Below, piece by piece: positions 62,473-64,000 of a DNA stretch of 64,000 nucleotides (position 1 is its first letter; each line of letters starts with the position of its first letter). The stretch is from Actinomadura pelletieri DSM 43383 (lineage in GTDB: Bacteria > Actinomycetota > Actinomycetes > Streptosporangiales > Streptosporangiaceae), in assembly GCF_003634705.1 (NCBI RefSeq), contig NZ_RBWU01000001.1:62001-126000 (forward strand). The letters are read 5' to 3'. The translations under genes were made by a program, and so were the position numbers. Under the pieces are notes generated by a model, which was not told the origin of the DNA, made no database searches, and worked only from the letters and a program-made list of their open reading frames with translations.

Positions 62473-63627
62473 TTAGGAATGCCAAATGGTGGCGAGCTGC
62501 CGGGTAGCCAAACGGGCCGGGGTCGCACGCAGTGCGGTGTCACGCACCAAGGCGGCGGCCCCGGTCAGGGAGGTTAGCCGGGACTGCCGCTCGGCGGCTC
62601 GCATCAGGCGGTTGGCGCGTGGGCGGCGCTGCGCGTCGTAGCGCAGCAGCCGCTCGACCACGTGCGCGGGCTCGGCCGCCGCTAGATGGTGGGTGAGTGC
62701 GGCGGCGTCCTCGAAGGCCTGGCTGGCGCCCTGCCCGAGGTCGGGCGTCATGGCGTGTGCGGCGTCGCCGAGCAGCGCGATCCTGCCGGTCGCGAACGCC
62801 GGCAGCGGCTCGGCCAGGCAAGCGATCGGGTCGACGTAGACGTCGTCGGCCGCGGTGGCCGCCAGCAGTGCGGGGACGGCCGGGTGCCAGTCGGCCATCA
62901 ACGCCAGCATCAGCTCACGAGCCTGCTCCGGCTCCGGGATTGTTTCGGGCAGCGGAGAGTCGGTGAACCAGTACAGCCCGTCCGCACCGAGGGGGAACAG
63001 CCCGAACATCGCACCAGTGCGCCGGTCGATCAGGATGCCGGCCAGCAGCTCCTCCACGTCCAGCTCCGCGGGGCAGGGCAGGGTGCCGCGCAGGTCCATA
63101 CGGCCGATTCTGCGCAGCCCGCGGTGGCCGGGGAACAGCTGTTCGCGCAGCCTGCTGCCGATCCCGTCGGCCGCGATCACCACGTCCGCCTCGTCGACGC
63201 GCTCACCGCCGCTGAACACCGCCACGGCGTCCACGCCGACCTCCAGCCGCTCCACCGGTGTCGCGACACGCATCGCGTCGGCGGGCAGCGGGGCGCGCAG
63301 AACCCGGTGCAGCTCCGTCCGGTCGACCACAACCATCGACCCGACCTTGCGTTGCGCCTGCACGGCGTCGGTGATCAGCAGCGGCCGCCCGCGCCAGTCG
63401 CGCAGCCCTCCGGTGCGGGCGGGGGTGGGCCGCGCTCCGCCGATGTCACTGGTGTCGTAGCCGAGTTCCTTTAGCGCCCGCAGCCCGTTGGGCATGATCA
63501 CCACGCCGGTGCCCGCTTCGCGGAGCTCGGCGCCCCGCTCGTAGAGGATGACCTGGTGCCCCTGACGGTGCAACCCCACCGCCGCCGTCACCCCGCCCAG
63601 CCCTGCGCCAACCACGATGACACGCAT
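62473..63627 (-). CDS. FAD-dependent monooxygenase
   Basis: 384 aa from the ATG at 63627, with GGAGGGT 5 bases upstream. MRVIVVGAGLGGVTAAVGLH is the FAD-binding GxGxxG motif, ADVVIAADGIGSRLREQL the DG motif, and GRIALLGDAAHAMTPDLGQG the GD motif of flavoprotein hydroxylases (PHBH/UbiH fold). Such enzymes hydroxylate aromatic or polyketide substrates. It is divergent from a TetR gene with a 54-base shared promoter, so it is probably repressed by that regulator until an inducer binds. Confidence 0.9.
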   Translation of the reverse strand: MRVIVVGAGLGGVTAAVGLHRQGHQVILYERGAELREAGTGVVIMPNGLRALKELGYDTSDIGGARPTPARTGGLRDWRGRPLLITDAVQAQRKVGSMVVVDRTELHRVLRAPLPADAMRVATPVERLEVGVDAVAVFSGGERVDEADVVIAADGIGSRLREQLFPGHRGLRRIGRMDLRGTLPCPAELDVEELLAGILIDRRTGAMFGLFPLGADGLYWFTDSPLPETIPEPEQARELMLALMADWHPAVPALLAATAADDVYVDPIACLAEPLPAFATGRIALLGDAAHAMTPDLGQGASQAFEDAAALTHHLAAAEPAHVVERLLRYDAQRRPRANRLMRAAERQSRLTSLTGAAALVRDTALRATPARLATRQLATIWHS

Positions 63628-63681
63628 GACACCCTCCATTCACTACGATCGTACTACTACGACTATTGATATCATCGTGCG
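63628..63681. promoter_or_regulatory. Divergent promoter/operator between monooxygenase and TetR genes
   Basis: 54 bases between the two starts, AT-rich for this genome. TACGATCGTA (63644-63653) is a perfect palindrome, followed by a repeated CTACTACGACTATTGATATC stretch. This is the expected position for a TetR operator controlling both genes. Confidence 0.5.
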
Positions 63682-64000
63682 GTGCCGCCCACCAACCTCG
63701 CTCGCCGTCAAGCCCTGAGCGATGCCGCCATCGACCTGCTGGCGGCATCGGGTGTGCACGGTGTGACCCACCGGGCGGTGGAGAAGCAGGCGGGGCTGCC
63801 GGTCGGCACGGCGTCCAACTACTTCCGCAGCCGCGAGGCACTGCTGGTGGCCGCGACCGAGCGGGTGGTCGAGCTGCACATGGCCGACATGGAGCAGGCG
63901 GCCGAACACCCGCCACCGGGCGGTGCCGACCTGGTGGAGATGCTGACCGAGTCGTTGTTCACGGCGGCGACCACGCTGCGCGACCGTTACATCGCGATCT
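63682..64000 (+). CDS. TetR-family transcriptional regulator, partial
   Basis: Starts at the GTG at 63682 and runs off the right edge (106 codons visible). The HTH is GVTHRAVEKQAGLPVGTASN with YFRSREALLVAATERVV following, as in TetR regulators. It is divergent from the FAD monooxygenase gene and likely its repressor. The ligand-binding domain lies outside the window. Confidence 0.85.
   Translation, partial: MPPTNLARRQALSDAAIDLLAASGVHGVTHRAVEKQAGLPVGTASNYFRSREALLVAATERVVELHMADMEQAAEHPPPGGADLVEMLTESLFTAATTLRDRYIAI

Noticed and set aside
1..64000. tRNA or rRNA genes, especially at element borders
   Set aside because: No cloverleaf with a T-loop GTTCRA box or rRNA stretch was recognised beyond the 14-nt 16S-tail match at 8463-8476, which is too short to be an rRNA gene.

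Overview
The window comes from a high-GC actinobacterium. The base composition, frequent GTG starts, ATGA/GTGA gene overlaps, and families typical of that phylum (DUF2637 membrane proteins, DUF6879 and DUF6907 proteins, XRE-TPR regulators, DUF4360 secreted proteins) point to a Streptosporangiales/Actinomadura-like host, though the genus cannot be fixed from sequence alone. Most of the 64 kb is accessory DNA: defence systems, integrative-element remnants, insertion sequences and decayed genes.

Left part (1-14.4 kb). A leftward operon (1-3958) encodes a DUF6932 protein, an XRE/ImmA-IrrE metallopeptidase, a DUF4186 protein, a radical SAM enzyme and the start of a further gene. An M48-like peptidase remnant and an ankyrin protein follow. 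Next comes an integrative element with a large serine recombinase (8561-10027) and a DUF2637 transfer-type membrane protein (7382-8266), then small DUF6879/DUF6907 genes and hypotheticals.

Phosphorothioation island (14.4-27.7 kb). dndB, dndC, dndD and dndE form a leftward operon. dndA and a phosphorothioation-associated methyltransferase lie to its right, and a palindrome sits in the divergent dndB/dndA promoter. The usual dndFGH restriction genes are absent. Downstream are a sigma-like HTH protein, a GIY-YIG nuclease, a MORC-like GHKL ATPase and a second, longer DGQHR (DndB-like) protein, which together make a candidate alternative restriction module.

Middle (27.8-40.1 kb). An IS5-type remnant precedes a small metabolic group: archaeal-type S-adenosylmethionine synthetase, two APH-fold kinases, an atypical seryl-tRNA synthetase, a glycosyltransferase, and a protein resembling the alanyl-tRNA synthetase catalytic core. 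This could be a tRNA-dependent or antibiotic-type pathway. A leftward four-gene cassette (PLD-nuclease/SF2 helicase, small protein, SMC-like ATPase, 160-aa protein) follows and looks like a defence system.

Gene graveyard (40.1-52.7 kb). There is a second DUF2637/recombinase element in pieces, fragments of XRE-TPR, ABC transporter, alpha/beta hydrolase, TetR, NlpC/P60 and NucA/NucB genes, two intact secreted DUF4360 paralogues with promoter and terminator, an SMI1/KNR4 protein, an IS5-family element, and a decayed type I-E-like CRISPR array containing an inversion point.

CRISPR-Cas locus (52.7-61.9 kb). A complete type I-B (Tneap-like) operon cas6-cas8-cas7-cas5-cas3-cas4-cas1-cas2 lies between two arrays whose leaders are inverted copies of each other. 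Between the left leader and cas6 are two degenerate repeats 37 nt apart. The pseudo-spacer they enclose matches the region upstream of cas6 at 14 of its first 16 positions. This is what a Cas-regulating, crRNA-like RNA would look like, and it is the most striking signal in the window. The whole locus is bracketed by direct copies of the 3' end of a serine recombinase. The right end carries a FAD monooxygenase and a divergent, partial TetR regulator.
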